From an uncultured Chromatiaceae bacterium (GTDB lineage: Bacteria; Pseudomonadota; Gammaproteobacteria; Tenderiales; Tenderiaceae): a stretch of DNA of 44,162 nucleotides. The notes under the pieces are model-generated. The model was not told where the DNA came from. It saw only the letters and a list, made by a program, of their open reading frames with translations, and did not search any database. The position numbers and the translations under genes were made by a program. The DNA lies in assembly GCA_947259785.1 (NCBI GenBank), contig CAMYNQ010000009.1, positions 1 to 44,162 of the forward strand. Reading direction: 5' to 3'. The first letter of the stretch is position 1; each line of letters starts with the position of its first letter. Below, piece after piece: positions 35,841 through 44,048 of this stretch.

Positions 35841-36503
35841 TTAAGGTTCATTCAGGTTTTTATATACCACCGCACGAATACGACGGTTTTGCGCGCGTCC
35901 GTTTTTACTGTCGTTAGCAGTAACCGGGCGGTTGTCGGCATACCCGGCTATGGATAGATTCGAGGCCGGAATCTGAAGGGCATAGATCATGTATCTGACT
36001 ACCGAGGCGGCACGGGCGGCTGACAGCTCCCAATTGGAAAAATAACGCTGCTTCAGCGCGGCATTGAGCGGCAGGTTGTCCGTATGCCCTTCAATTCTCA
36101 TGTGATAGCCGGAAAATCGACTGAATGCCTCAGCAATCTCTTTTACAATAGCCTTGCCGGGACCGCTAAGGTCTGCCTGACCGGAACCGAACAGGACACT
36201 GTGTTTCATTTCGATAACGGTGAGGTCATCCAGTTGCTTGACTAACACTTGATTATCCTCAAGTGCTTTTTCCAAGTCACGTCGCATTACCTCCATTTCT
36301 GCTTGATAACGGTCCCGGTCCTGTTCGGAAAGGTTTTCTACGGCGCGCAATTTATCAGCATAGTCTTGGATCGTTTGCTGGTCCTGGACTGTCTGTTGTT
36401 TTAGGTCGACATTTTCCTGTTTCAGGGCTTTGGTGGAACAGCCTGTGCCGAGAAGAACGATAATGCATGATGCGGCTACTAGCTTTATTGATTCGTATCG
36501 CAT
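35841..36503 (-). CDS. OmpA/MotB-domain lipoprotein
   Basis: A 220-aa protein. The lipoprotein signal ends at LLGTGC (Cys about 22). A helical, Gln/Asp-rich coiled coil spans about residues 28-90. The C-terminal OmpA/MotB domain shows HMRIEGHTDNLPLN and AGYADNRPVTANDSKNGRAQNRRI, the peptidoglycan-binding residues of the fold. A role as an outer-membrane to peptidoglycan linker is likely. GGGGAAAG precedes the ATG. An IS200-type element sits just upstream and may have separated it from its original promoter. Confidence 0.88.
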   Translation of the reverse strand: MRYESIKLVAASCIIVLLGTGCSTKALKQENVDLKQQTVQDQQTIQDYADKLRAVENLSEQDRDRYQAEMEVMRRDLEKALEDNQVLVKQLDDLTVIEMKHSVLFGSGQADLSGPGKAIVKEIAEAFSRFSGYHMRIEGHTDNLPLNAALKQRYFSNWELSAARAASVVRYMIYALQIPASNLSIAGYADNRPVTANDSKNGRAQNRRIRAVVYKNLNEP

Positions 36504-36544
36504 GTCTTTCCCCTTGTTTGATATACCTATGATTATTAATAATA

Positions 36545-37160
36545 ATAAATTAGTTAAATCACCTCCGGCAGAGCCGGAGGCTTATTAGGTTACGCCCTCA
36601 AAGGGCTTTCATTGCGCCCAAGGCGCTACATTCCTAAGGCCAATTGATCTCGCCGAGCATCTTCTTGCTCCTGATTGCGAATATATTCTCTAACCATCTC
36701 TTCATCTAAGCCCACGGTTGAAACGTAATATCCTCGTGCCCAGAAATGCTCGCCAGCGAAATTTCTTTGTTTTCCCTTGAAGCGTCTCGCTATCGTAATA
36801 GCACTCTTTCCTTTCAAATAACCAACAACATTGGATACTGAGTACTTCGGTGGAATACTGATACAAATATGCACATGATCCGCCATTAGATGGCCTTCTT
36901 CTATACGGCATTCTTTTCTACTAGCCAACTCATGAAATACCTCGCCCAAGGCTTTTCTCAAACTGCCGTATATCAGTTTTCGCCTTCGCTTAGGGATAAA
37001 CACTACATGGTACTTACAATCCCATCTCGTATGAGCCAAACTCTTAAAGTCTCTCATAGGTATTCCTCTCGTTTCTTGGTCGAAACAAAAGGATAAGTGA
37101 CCGTAGCCTCGGTCAAACCTATTCGAGTCCCCCCGGCATAGCCGGGGGTTTACCTAATGA
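36545..37160 (-). mobile_element. IS200/IS605-type insertion sequence (tnpA only)
   Basis: Transposase gene 36626-37057 flanked by subterminal hairpins: CCTCCGGC-AGA-GCCGGAGG (36562-36580) on the 3' side of tnpA and CCCCCGGC-ATA-GCCGGGGG (37130-37148) on the 5' side, as expected for single-strand transposition without terminal inverted repeats. Two extra small hairpins with CAA loops (GCCCT/AGGGC and GCGCC/GGCGC) follow tnpA. Exact ends are not determined. AT-rich flanks are typical insertion targets. Confidence 0.85.
36626..37057 (-). CDS. tnpA: IS200/IS605 family transposase TnpA (Y1 HUH)
   Basis: A 143-aa Y1 transposase. The HUH metal site is DHVHICI (about residue 60), and the nucleophile Tyr is most likely that of VREYIRNQE near residue 125. 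WDCKYHVVFIPKRRR and GEHFWARGYYVSTVG are family signatures. It is complete and apparently intact. There is no TnpB, so it is an IS200-like rather than an IS605-like element. Confidence 0.94.
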   Translation of the reverse strand: MRDFKSLAHTRWDCKYHVVFIPKRRRKLIYGSLRKALGEVFHELASRKECRIEEGHLMADHVHICISIPPKYSVSNVVGYLKGKSAITIARRFKGKQRNFAGEHFWARGYYVSTVGLDEEMVREYIRNQEQEDARRDQLALGM

Positions 37161-37261
37161 TTAATTATTCGGTAGTGCAGAGTGACGAATAGGTTGTCCC
37201 AAAAATCATAATTTAATAATTATTTACAGGCGATGTTTGCTCCAGGGAACTTCTGAATGAC

Positions 37262-38665
37262 CTAGATCTGTACTACGTCACCTGCCGTAGGAATATTGGC
37301 ATACCAACCGTATTGTTGATGAAACGCCTTTTGCAATGCAAGCATAGGGTCTAGTTCGCCGTGCACCAAGTGGAGTTCAGGTTTGGATTTTTTAAAATGG
37401 CCTGCCCACTCCAACAACTGCTTTTGATCGGCATGTGCCGAGAACCCGCCCAGTGTGTGTATCTTGGCTTTAACGGCAATGTCATTGCCAAGCACTTTGA
37501 CATGACTGGCACCGTCGACCAGAGCGCGCCCTGTGCTACCTTGCACCTGGAAGCCGACGATGATGACATGGGTGTTGCTGCGCCATAGCTGGTTTTTAAA
37601 ATGGTGGACAATGCGTCCGCCGGTACACATGCCATTGCCGGCAATAATAATGGCCCCGCCCTGGATACGATTGATGGCCATAGATTCTTCAGTGCTACGC
37701 GTACAGCGCAAAATGGGCAGCCAATCTTGCCAGCCTTTTTCGATTGCCGTATAGAATGCCTGGCTGTCCTCGTGACTGAACAGATTAATATGGCGGTGAT
37801 AGATATCACTGGCGGAGATTGCCATGGGGCTGTCGAGAAAGACAAATTTTTGCTGCAATTTCCCGGCACGGTGTCTGAGCCCGAGGTAATACAAAAGTTC
37901 CTGAGTCCTGCCAACGGCAAAGGAAGGAATAAGGACATTCGCGCCGCCTTGGGCTGCATCATCTAAGGCGCGATAAAACTCTTCCAGGGTAGTGGGTAGA
38001 TCACGATGGCAACGATCGCCATAGGTGGACTCCAGTAACAAAACATCCGCACTTTCGATTATGTCCGGATCGCGTAACAACACCTGACTATCATTTCCCA
38101 GGTCGCCCGAGAAAACTAGTTTTGTCTGTCTGCGTTGATCATTAATAAAGACCTCGATGATCGCTGAACCGATGATGTGGCCCGCTTCTCGAAATCGGAT
38201 TCTAATATCGCCCGTGATGGAAACCTTGCTGCCGATATCCACTGCCTGGCGTTGCGCCAATAGCGTATCCACATCCTCTAGATCATACAAAGGTTCCAAA
38301 AGTTCTTTGCCGGCGCGCTTACGATGTTTATTTGACCACTCCACATCCTTTTGCGCCAGTTTGGCTGAGTCTTTCAGCATGAGATCGATCAAGTCGTGGG
38401 TCGCTGGAGTACAATACACTGGCCCTTTGAAACCGTCTTTGACGAGCTTGGGTAGTAGCCCGGAATGATCAATATGGGCATGAGACAGGACGACTGCATC
38501 AATCTGTTTTGGGTCGAAGGGGAAGGCTTGTTCGTTTTGCTCATCAGCCTTGGCGCCGCCCTGGTTCATACCACAATCGAGCAGAATGGTAGTGGCGCCT
38601 GTCTTGATCAAGTGACATGAGCCCGTGACTTGCCTGGCCGCGCCGATAAATTCAAGAGTTGCCAT
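37262..38665 (-). CDS. beta-CASP metallo-beta-lactamase-fold RNase-like protein
   Basis: A 467-aa protein. The MBL metal-binding motif HAHIDHSG lies at about residue 60, with further ligands downstream (SGDLGND, ESTYGDR). The beta-CASP domain follows, and the C-terminal region has GNGMCTGGRIVHHF and GFSAHADQ. This combination marks the CPSF73/YSH1-like RNA-processing group in bacteria. Substrates are unknown. Strong ribosome site AAGGAGG before the ATG at 38665. It is divergent from the LOG gene. Confidence 0.9.
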   Translation of the reverse strand: MATLEFIGAARQVTGSCHLIKTGATTILLDCGMNQGGAKADEQNEQAFPFDPKQIDAVVLSHAHIDHSGLLPKLVKDGFKGPVYCTPATHDLIDLMLKDSAKLAQKDVEWSNKHRKRAGKELLEPLYDLEDVDTLLAQRQAVDIGSKVSITGDIRIRFREAGHIIGSAIIEVFINDQRRQTKLVFSGDLGNDSQVLLRDPDIIESADVLLLESTYGDRCHRDLPTTLEEFYRALDDAAQGGANVLIPSFAVGRTQELLYYLGLRHRAGKLQQKFVFLDSPMAISASDIYHRHINLFSHEDSQAFYTAIEKGWQDWLPILRCTRSTEESMAINRIQGGAIIIAGNGMCTGGRIVHHFKNQLWRSNTHVIIVGFQVQGSTGRALVDGASHVKVLGNDIAVKAKIHTLGGFSAHADQKQLLEWAGHFKKSKPELHLVHGELDPMLALQKAFHQQYGWYANIPTAGDVVQI

Positions 38666-38769
38666 GAATAGCCTCCTTGCTTTTTATAACGCCCTGAAAT
38701 AATCATAGCACTATTCGCGGCATAGGAATTTATGCCAGCATATGATTTCCTTTATGCAGGGGACGTAAA

Positions 38770-39666
38770 ATGGTTGTAGATGAAAACTTGAGCCTTGAAA
38801 CCAGCCCGTTTCCAAATGCGGCTGACGATGTTGAGTCAGCGCGGCTGGCTGCCGATACGCCGCAAACGCGCTCCCCCTCCTATCGGTTGGCCTATACCGA
38901 TACGGAATTTCTGTTGCGTGATGAACTGCGGCCGGTGCGTTTGCAATTAGAGCTGTTAAAGCCAGAGTTGGAGCAAATTGATCAGGGAATAGAATCAACG
39001 GTGGTGATTTTCGGCAGCGCCAGGATTCCAGAGAGGGCAGAGGCAGAAAAAAGGCTGCAAGCGGCCGAACGGTTGCAAATTGAACAGCCGCAAGACAGAT
39101 TGTTGAGACAACGGACAAGCGCTGCCAGGCGCATTCTCGAAAATAGCCGCTATTATGATGAAGCCCGCAAGCTGGGGGCATTGATAACAGCCGACGGTCA
39201 TGCCACCGGTGGTGCCGACATGGTGGTGATTACCGGTGGCGGACCGGGTATTATGGAGGCTGCCAATCGCGGCGCCAAAGATGCTGGCGGGAAAAGCATT
39301 GGCTTGAACATTGTCCTACCTTTTGAACAACAACCCAATCCTTACATTACACCGGAACTCTGTTTCCAATTTCATTATTTTGCCATCCGCAAAATGCATT
39401 TCCTTAAACGTGCCAAGGCCCTTGTTGCCTGCCCCGGCGGCTTTGGTACCTTGGATGAGTTGTTTGAAACTTTGACCCTGATTCAAACTCGTAAGATAAA
39501 ACGAGTACCTGTGTTGTTGCTGGGTGGTGACTATTGGCGACGGATAATAAATTTTGATGCATTGGTAGAGGAGGGAGCTATTGATGAGAAAGACCTGGAA
39601 TTGATTCAATACGTGGAAACTGCTGAAGAAGCTTGGCAGTTAATTAAAAATTATTACGAACTATAA
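38770..39666 (+). CDS. LOG-family protein (TIGR00730-like)
   Basis: A 298-aa Rossmann-like protein of the lysine-decarboxylase-like/LOG family. GGGPGIMEAANRGA (about residue 156) and PGGFGTLDE (about 221) form the active-site signatures. Family members release the base from nucleoside 5'-monophosphates (cytokinin-activating type or PpnN-like nucleosidases). The 75-residue N-terminal extension lacks a recognised motif. GCAGGGGAC precedes the ATG. It is followed 17 nt later by the phospholipase gene. Confidence 0.88.
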   Translation: MVVDENLSLETSPFPNAADDVESARLAADTPQTRSPSYRLAYTDTEFLLRDELRPVRLQLELLKPELEQIDQGIESTVVIFGSARIPERAEAEKRLQAAERLQIEQPQDRLLRQRTSAARRILENSRYYDEARKLGALITADGHATGGADMVVITGGGPGIMEAANRGAKDAGGKSIGLNIVLPFEQQPNPYITPELCFQFHYFAIRKMHFLKRAKALVACPGGFGTLDELFETLTLIQTRKIKRVPVLLLGGDYWRRIINFDALVEEGAIDEKDLELIQYVETAEEAWQLIKNYYEL

Positions 39667-39682
39667 TTACTGGCAACGGCTT

Positions 39683-40681
39683 ATGAGATCCAAGGGTACT
39701 CATATACACAGAATCATCGCCTTGAGTTTACTTACGGCGACCTTTCCAGCACAGGTTGCTGCTGTTGATAATAATCCTTGTGTCAATATTAAAGATGCAA
39801 CTCAGCGGCTTGAATGCTACGACAATTCGGAAAAACAAAAGGATGAAGGCCTGCCAGCGTTGGGGGGCGATGATAAAAAGTTGCCTTTGCGGGAGCGCAT
39901 CAAAAAAGAGGAAAAATTATCCATTGTCGGTGATTTCATCATCTTGCCACATCGGCCAACCTACATAATGCCGGTTACATACATGGCAAATACAAATATC
40001 GAACCCTTTCGCGAAACCTATGGTGATCAGGCCGACAAGCTTCAGAATATTGAGGTGAAATTTCAACTCAGTTTTAAAGTGCCTGTCTGGCTCGATATCG
40101 CCGACAAGGATGTGGGGTTGTGGTTTGGCTATACTCAGCTATCGCTTTGGCAACTGTATAACAGTCAGGTGTCTTCGCCGTTTCGGGAAACCAATTATGA
40201 ACCCGAACTGGCCCTCGTGGTTGAAACTGATCACGAATTATTCGGTATGCGAAATAGCTTTATTCTCCTCGGTATAGGTCATCAATCCAACGGACAGTCT
40301 GAGCCACTTTCACGAAGCTGGAATCGTCTTTACCTTAGCTTTGTGCTTGAACATAAAAACATCGTTGCCTATTTCAAGCCCTGGTATCGCCTGCCCGAGG
40401 ACTCGGAAGACGATGACAACCCTGACATCGACGATTATATCGGTCATGGTGAATTGAGCCTGTTCTACAGAAAAAATAAAAGAGTTACAGGATTACGGTT
40501 GTGGAATAATCTGCGCAGTGACCATAACCGTACTTCGGTGCAGCTGGATTGGAGTTTCCCCATCAAGTCTGGTTTTAAAGCTTATGTCCAGATATTTGAC
40601 GGCTATGCTGAGACGCTTGTTGATTATAATTATCGAACCAGGCGCTTTGGAGTAGGCATCATGCTCACGGATTGGTTTTAG
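39683..40681 (+). CDS. pldA: outer-membrane phospholipase A
   Basis: A 332-aa precursor with an N-terminal signal peptide (cleavage near AQVAA-VD). A short Cys-containing linker (NPCVNIKDATQRLECYD) leads into the OMPLA beta-barrel. The catalytic triad is visible: His200 and Ser202 in GHQSNGQ and Asn214 in SRSWNR, with the 2- and 12-residue spacings of E. coli OMPLA (H142, S144, N156). It hydrolyses phospholipids in the outer leaflet when membrane asymmetry is lost. It probably shares a transcript with the LOG gene. Confidence 0.94.
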   Translation: MRSKGTHIHRIIALSLLTATFPAQVAAVDNNPCVNIKDATQRLECYDNSEKQKDEGLPALGGDDKKLPLRERIKKEEKLSIVGDFIILPHRPTYIMPVTYMANTNIEPFRETYGDQADKLQNIEVKFQLSFKVPVWLDIADKDVGLWFGYTQLSLWQLYNSQVSSPFRETNYEPELALVVETDHELFGMRNSFILLGIGHQSNGQSEPLSRSWNRLYLSFVLEHKNIVAYFKPWYRLPEDSEDDDNPDIDDYIGHGELSLFYRKNKRVTGLRLWNNLRSDHNRTSVQLDWSFPIKSGFKAYVQIFDGYAETLVDYNYRTRRFGVGIMLTDWF

Positions 40682-40723
40682 TAAAGGACACAATAATTCC
40701 CTAATTAATCGGTCAGTGTATGC

Positions 40724-41257
40724 CTATTTAGTTGTTGGGATGTAGCGGCTCTCCGCGTTCTGCATTTTTAGGCGACCACGTTCGATCAACGCCTGACCTT
40801 CTCTTATCTCAGTATCGCCTTCAGAAATTCTAGCATTGCCTTGCTGAATTAGTTCGTATCCTTCTGAAATTTGTTCCTCACCGACTTTCCAGGCCTTGGC
40901 GATTTTTTTAAGCTTGCTGGCCCTGTCCGATGCGCTCTCGGCTGAATCGGCATTATGAGCGGTTTGGGAAAGCGCTTGAAATGCCTGTCGGTTGGTTTGA
41001 ACCGCAATGTTTCCAGCGGCTATAATCCTTTCTCCCTCTCGTAAGTCTGCACGGCCTTTTTCAACTATCTTTCTGCCCTTTAATACTTGTTTTTCTCCCT
41101 TTACTGATTCCTTTTCACCTTCTTCCCACTGCTTTGCGGTTTGTATCTGCGATTCGCCGTCGGCAAGTAGCCGATCACCAAATGATGGGGTTTTGGAGGC
41201 GCAGCCAGAAAAGCCAAGTACTGACAAAATACATAAAGAAATGACGGTTTTGTGCAC
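40724..41257 (-). CDS. lipoprotein with glycine heptad repeats
   Basis: A 177-aa protein with a lipoprotein signal (lipobox GFSGC, Cys about 19). The rest is built of short repeats of the form x-G-[ER]-x-x-[ILV] spaced by about seven residues: at least five in residues 44-80 (EEGEKES, VKGEKQV, LKGRKIV) and five more at about 133-165 (SEGYELI, QQGNARI, SEGDTEI). A 45-residue non-repeat segment separates the two sets. Family and function are unknown. It starts with GTG at 41257, with AAAGGGA upstream. The MITE lies in its promoter region. Confidence 0.8.
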   Translation of the reverse strand: MHKTVISLCILSVLGFSGCASKTPSFGDRLLADGESQIQTAKQWEEGEKESVKGEKQVLKGRKIVEKGRADLREGERIIAAGNIAVQTNRQAFQALSQTAHNADSAESASDRASKLKKIAKAWKVGEEQISEGYELIQQGNARISEGDTEIREGQALIERGRLKMQNAESRYIPTTK

Positions 41258-41309
41258 GGTGTTAATCCCTTTAATCGTTAATTAATCCTTCAGACAAGCG
41301 GTAGCGACC

Positions 41310-41575
41310 TAGTGTGCTGTAACAGATAATGTAGGCATATAGCAAAGCGCTCATTACCCAGCTGCTAGGCGTGTTTTTGAAGGCATAGCGGGTCTACGTC
41401 GAGAAAATACAACAACGCAGATGGGTAATGAGCGCTTTGCCCGGAGGGAGCGCCACAAATTTGCCGCAACGGCGTTACCGTTCTTGAAAAGGTGCTGACA
41501 TTTCCTGCGAACGGTGCCTTGTTGCAACAAATTTGTGACGCTCTATATGCCCACATTATCTGTTACACCACACTA
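41310..41575. mobile_element. 266-bp MITE with nested hairpins
   Basis: Terminal inverted repeats of 32 bp (41310-41341 and 41544-41575) match at 30 of 32 positions; the outer end reads TAGTGTG. The end TA could be a TA target duplication, as produced by IS630/Tc1-mariner transposases. Inside are a hairpin with perfect 19-bp arms (41342-41360 and 41422-41440) and a second with about 35-nt imperfect arms (41448-41483 and 41509-41543). It carries no coding frame. It fills most of the 348-base gap between the glycine-heptad lipoprotein and the TIGR00341 gene. Confidence 0.8.
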
Positions 41576-41605
41576 GTAAGTCTGAGTAAAATATAACTAT
41601 AACAG

Positions 41606-42586
41606 CTATTTTCGCAAATAGATTGCAACGAGTAATACCGTCAGCGACACAATCCAGAAAGCCATATAAGTGATCATTGACTGTTTGGCTTTGCGCTTTT
41701 CCAGCCAGGTGCGTGGTTTGACTCCGCGCGCTAGAAATACAGTTTTTGCCGCGAGATTTACGCACACGATATTGACGGCCAGTAGTAACGCCGCACCGAG
41801 AGCAAGCCCCCATTCTCCGGTCCCCAACATGAGGCCGACTGTTGCAGTGGGAGGTAGTAACGCTACAGCGACCATCACACCGACGAGTACGCTCGATAAG
41901 CCTGTTGTAAGAGACAATACCGCCGCCGCACCAGACGCGAGGGCCAATACGGCAGAATCAAGCCCGACGTGGGTGCGCGCAACGAGCTCGCCACTACCTA
42001 AATCAATCGGTAATAAAATACCGAGAATAAAGGAAAGTAAAAAGGCTAAGCCCAGTCCTGCCAGGTTGGTTCTCAACGCTGTCCACATCAAGGGCGTGTC
42101 CCCTAGCGCTGCGGCCAAAGCGAGTGCTATGTTTGGCCCTAGAAGTGGTGCAATGACCATTGCGCCGATAACGACGGCCACATTGTTTTCAATTAATCCA
42201 ATTGCCGCAACAATAGTGGACAAAAATACTAGCAAGAGAAAGTTATTGTTTAACTCTGCATTTTTGGATATGTTGTGATAAAGCTCCTCGCGGGTAGCGC
42301 CACTAGCGTTGCGCTGCTTTTTCTCAGATTCATCTTGTTCTAAATGCGGTAAGGTGGCTTCCACGGGTAATACTACAATTCTGCTAGCATCACGCATTGC
42401 TATGTTGTTTTGTAGCGCATCCATCACGGCTTGCCTGTGGTTGTCATCGACCAATAGTCGTATTACTTGGCGTTCGTTATTGTCCGAAGTCCCACTGTGC
42501 CATTGATCGACTGCACCATATTTACGACCTATATTGTTGACTAAATCTACATGGTCTTTATGCGTGATTACTTCAATTATTTTCAT
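41606..42586 (-). CDS. TIGR00341/DUF389 family membrane protein
   Basis: A 326-aa protein. The N-terminal 90 residues form a soluble ferredoxin-like domain (IIEVITHKDHVDLVNNIGRKYGA). A linker is followed by about six membrane segments, including IGLIENNVAVVIGAMVIAPLLGPN and GDTPLMWTALRTNLAGLG. This layout is that of the DUF389 (TIGR00341) family, of unknown function but often near ion-transport genes. Ribosome site before the ATG at 42586 is weak. It is divergent from the ZntB-like gene. Confidence 0.88.
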   Translation of the reverse strand: MKIIEVITHKDHVDLVNNIGRKYGAVDQWHSGTSDNNERQVIRLLVDDNHRQAVMDALQNNIAMRDASRIVVLPVEATLPHLEQDESEKKQRNASGATREELYHNISKNAELNNNFLLLVFLSTIVAAIGLIENNVAVVIGAMVIAPLLGPNIALALAAALGDTPLMWTALRTNLAGLGLAFLLSFILGILLPIDLGSGELVARTHVGLDSAVLALASGAAAVLSLTTGLSSVLVGVMVAVALLPPTATVGLMLGTGEWGLALGAALLLAVNIVCVNLAAKTVFLARGVKPRTWLEKRKAKQSMITYMAFWIVSLTVLLVAIYLRK

Positions 42587-42692
42587 GGTATAAATCTTAA
42601 GGTTATATATTTGATTATGTTTACTGTTTATAGCATGTTTCTACAGAGTTAATTATTTACCGCTTGAGGAAGCGTTAAAAAAGGAAATGAGA

Positions 42693-43667
42693 ATGGATTC
42701 CGATAAAGGTCTTGTGGCAGCCTATGCCCTGGATGGAGTTGGCGGAGGTACTGAATTAGGTTGGGAGGAGATGCGAGCCTGGAAGGACGAGGGCGGATTT
42801 CTCTGGAGCCATTTGGATCTTACCCATCCGGCTGCCCAACATTGGATCAAAGAAGAAAGTGGTGTGGACGAGGTCGTGGCAGAAGCCCTACTGGCAGATG
42901 AGACCCGCCCAAGAGTGTCTATGATGAAAAATGGCCTGCTTGTTATGTTGCGGGGCGTGAATATGAACCCAGGCGCTGATCCCGAAGATATGGTAGCGAT
43001 TCGTATCTGGGTCGAAGAAGGACGGGTCATTACCACGCGTAAACGCCATTTACTGACCATTAATGACATACAATTGTTAATTTCCGAACAGGAAGGTCCA
43101 ACGACATCCGGCGATTTGTTGGTGATGTTGGCCGACAGAATGATGATGAGGATGTCGGGCATGATCGACGAGATCGATGAGGAGGTTGACCGCCTGGAAA
43201 ACGAAGTGGTGGAGTCCGAACGACCGCAGTTACGCCATGAACTGGCGATGCTACGTACCCAGGTTATCTCATTACGCCGTTATCTCGCACCGCAAAGGGA
43301 AGCGGTGGTAAGGCTCAGTCAGGAACGAGTGAAATGGTTAACCGATGGTGACCGGATTCGCCTGCGAGAAGTTAGCGACCGGATTATTCGCTATGTAGAG
43401 GATTTAGACTCCGTGCGTGATCGCGCCGCCGTGGTGCAAGAGGAACTGGCCAGCCGCCTGGCCGAACAGATGAACAATCGCATGTATATGCTGTCTTTGG
43501 TGGCGGCAATCTTTTTGCCTTTAGGTTTTCTTACCGGGTTGCTAGGTGTCAATGTCGGTGGTATTCCCGGCTCGGAAAATCCATTTGGTTTTGAATGGAT
43601 GATCGGTTTTTTGATTGTATTGGTTGGTATACAGATCTGGATTTTCAAACGTCAAAGTTGGTTTTAG
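42693..43667 (+). CDS. ZntB/CorA-family divalent cation transporter
   Basis: A 324-aa protein of the CorA metal-ion transporter superfamily. A long soluble N-terminal alpha/beta domain with a helical stalk is followed by two membrane helices. The pore motif reads GVNVGG instead of GMN, as in ZntB-type Zn2+ transporters. The C-terminus is basic (FKRQSWF). The ATG at 42693 is preferred because AAGGAAA lies 7 nt before it; the ATG at 42687 overlaps the ribosome site. Regulation is not evident, except a small CGCTT/AAGCG hairpin just upstream. Confidence 0.88.
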   Translation: MDSDKGLVAAYALDGVGGGTELGWEEMRAWKDEGGFLWSHLDLTHPAAQHWIKEESGVDEVVAEALLADETRPRVSMMKNGLLVMLRGVNMNPGADPEDMVAIRIWVEEGRVITTRKRHLLTINDIQLLISEQEGPTTSGDLLVMLADRMMMRMSGMIDEIDEEVDRLENEVVESERPQLRHELAMLRTQVISLRRYLAPQREAVVRLSQERVKWLTDGDRIRLREVSDRIIRYVEDLDSVRDRAAVVQEELASRLAEQMNNRMYMLSLVAAIFLPLGFLTGLLGVNVGGIPGSENPFGFEWMIGFLIVLVGIQIWIFKRQSWF

Positions 43668-43689
43668 ACATCATAGCCCCCTGGGATTA

Positions 43690-43908
43690 CTAGCGAGAGT
43701 CCTTCGGGGGTTGATGGGTAAGAATGTAAGTGCCCAATACTAAGCCGATGATGACGCCGATTGAAAGGACAAAAAAGATCATCAAGGCGCGGGAGATACT
43801 ATACTGCCAGAAAAACAGATTGATCGTGATGACCGATGCGTTTTGTACGGTGAATATCACCAGTAACAATAACAAGATCATGGCGATGATCAGTTTTGTC
43901 TGTTGCAT
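43690..43908 (-). CDS. LapA-domain (DUF1049) small membrane protein
   Basis: A 72-aa protein with two hydrophobic segments. The sequence VQNASVITINLFFW in between is the LapA/DUF1049 signature. LapA acts with LapB in controlling lipopolysaccharide synthesis in E. coli. It is convergent with the ZntB-like gene and stands alone here, with no lapB beside it, so its exact role is uncertain. Confidence 0.82.
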   Translation of the reverse strand: MQQTKLIIAMILLLLLVIFTVQNASVITINLFFWQYSISRALMIFFVLSIGVIIGLVLGTYILTHQPPKDSR

Positions 43909-44048
43909 TTGCTTTTATCCCAGGCCGTTATACGGCAGACATGAGTGGTGAGGCTAGGTGCATAGGCTGTCTGAAATTATAGATGAAATAAACGACATGA
44001 AGTTAGCGCCGCCGTGTTCCCCGTAAAATTTTTGCGGTAAACAGTTTT

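Noticed and set aside
43675-43720. CCCCC/GGGGG pairing between the ZntB-like and LapA-domain genes as a terminator
   Set aside because: The loop would be about 24 nt and only five pairs hold it, with a minimal T run; it is too weak to annotate.
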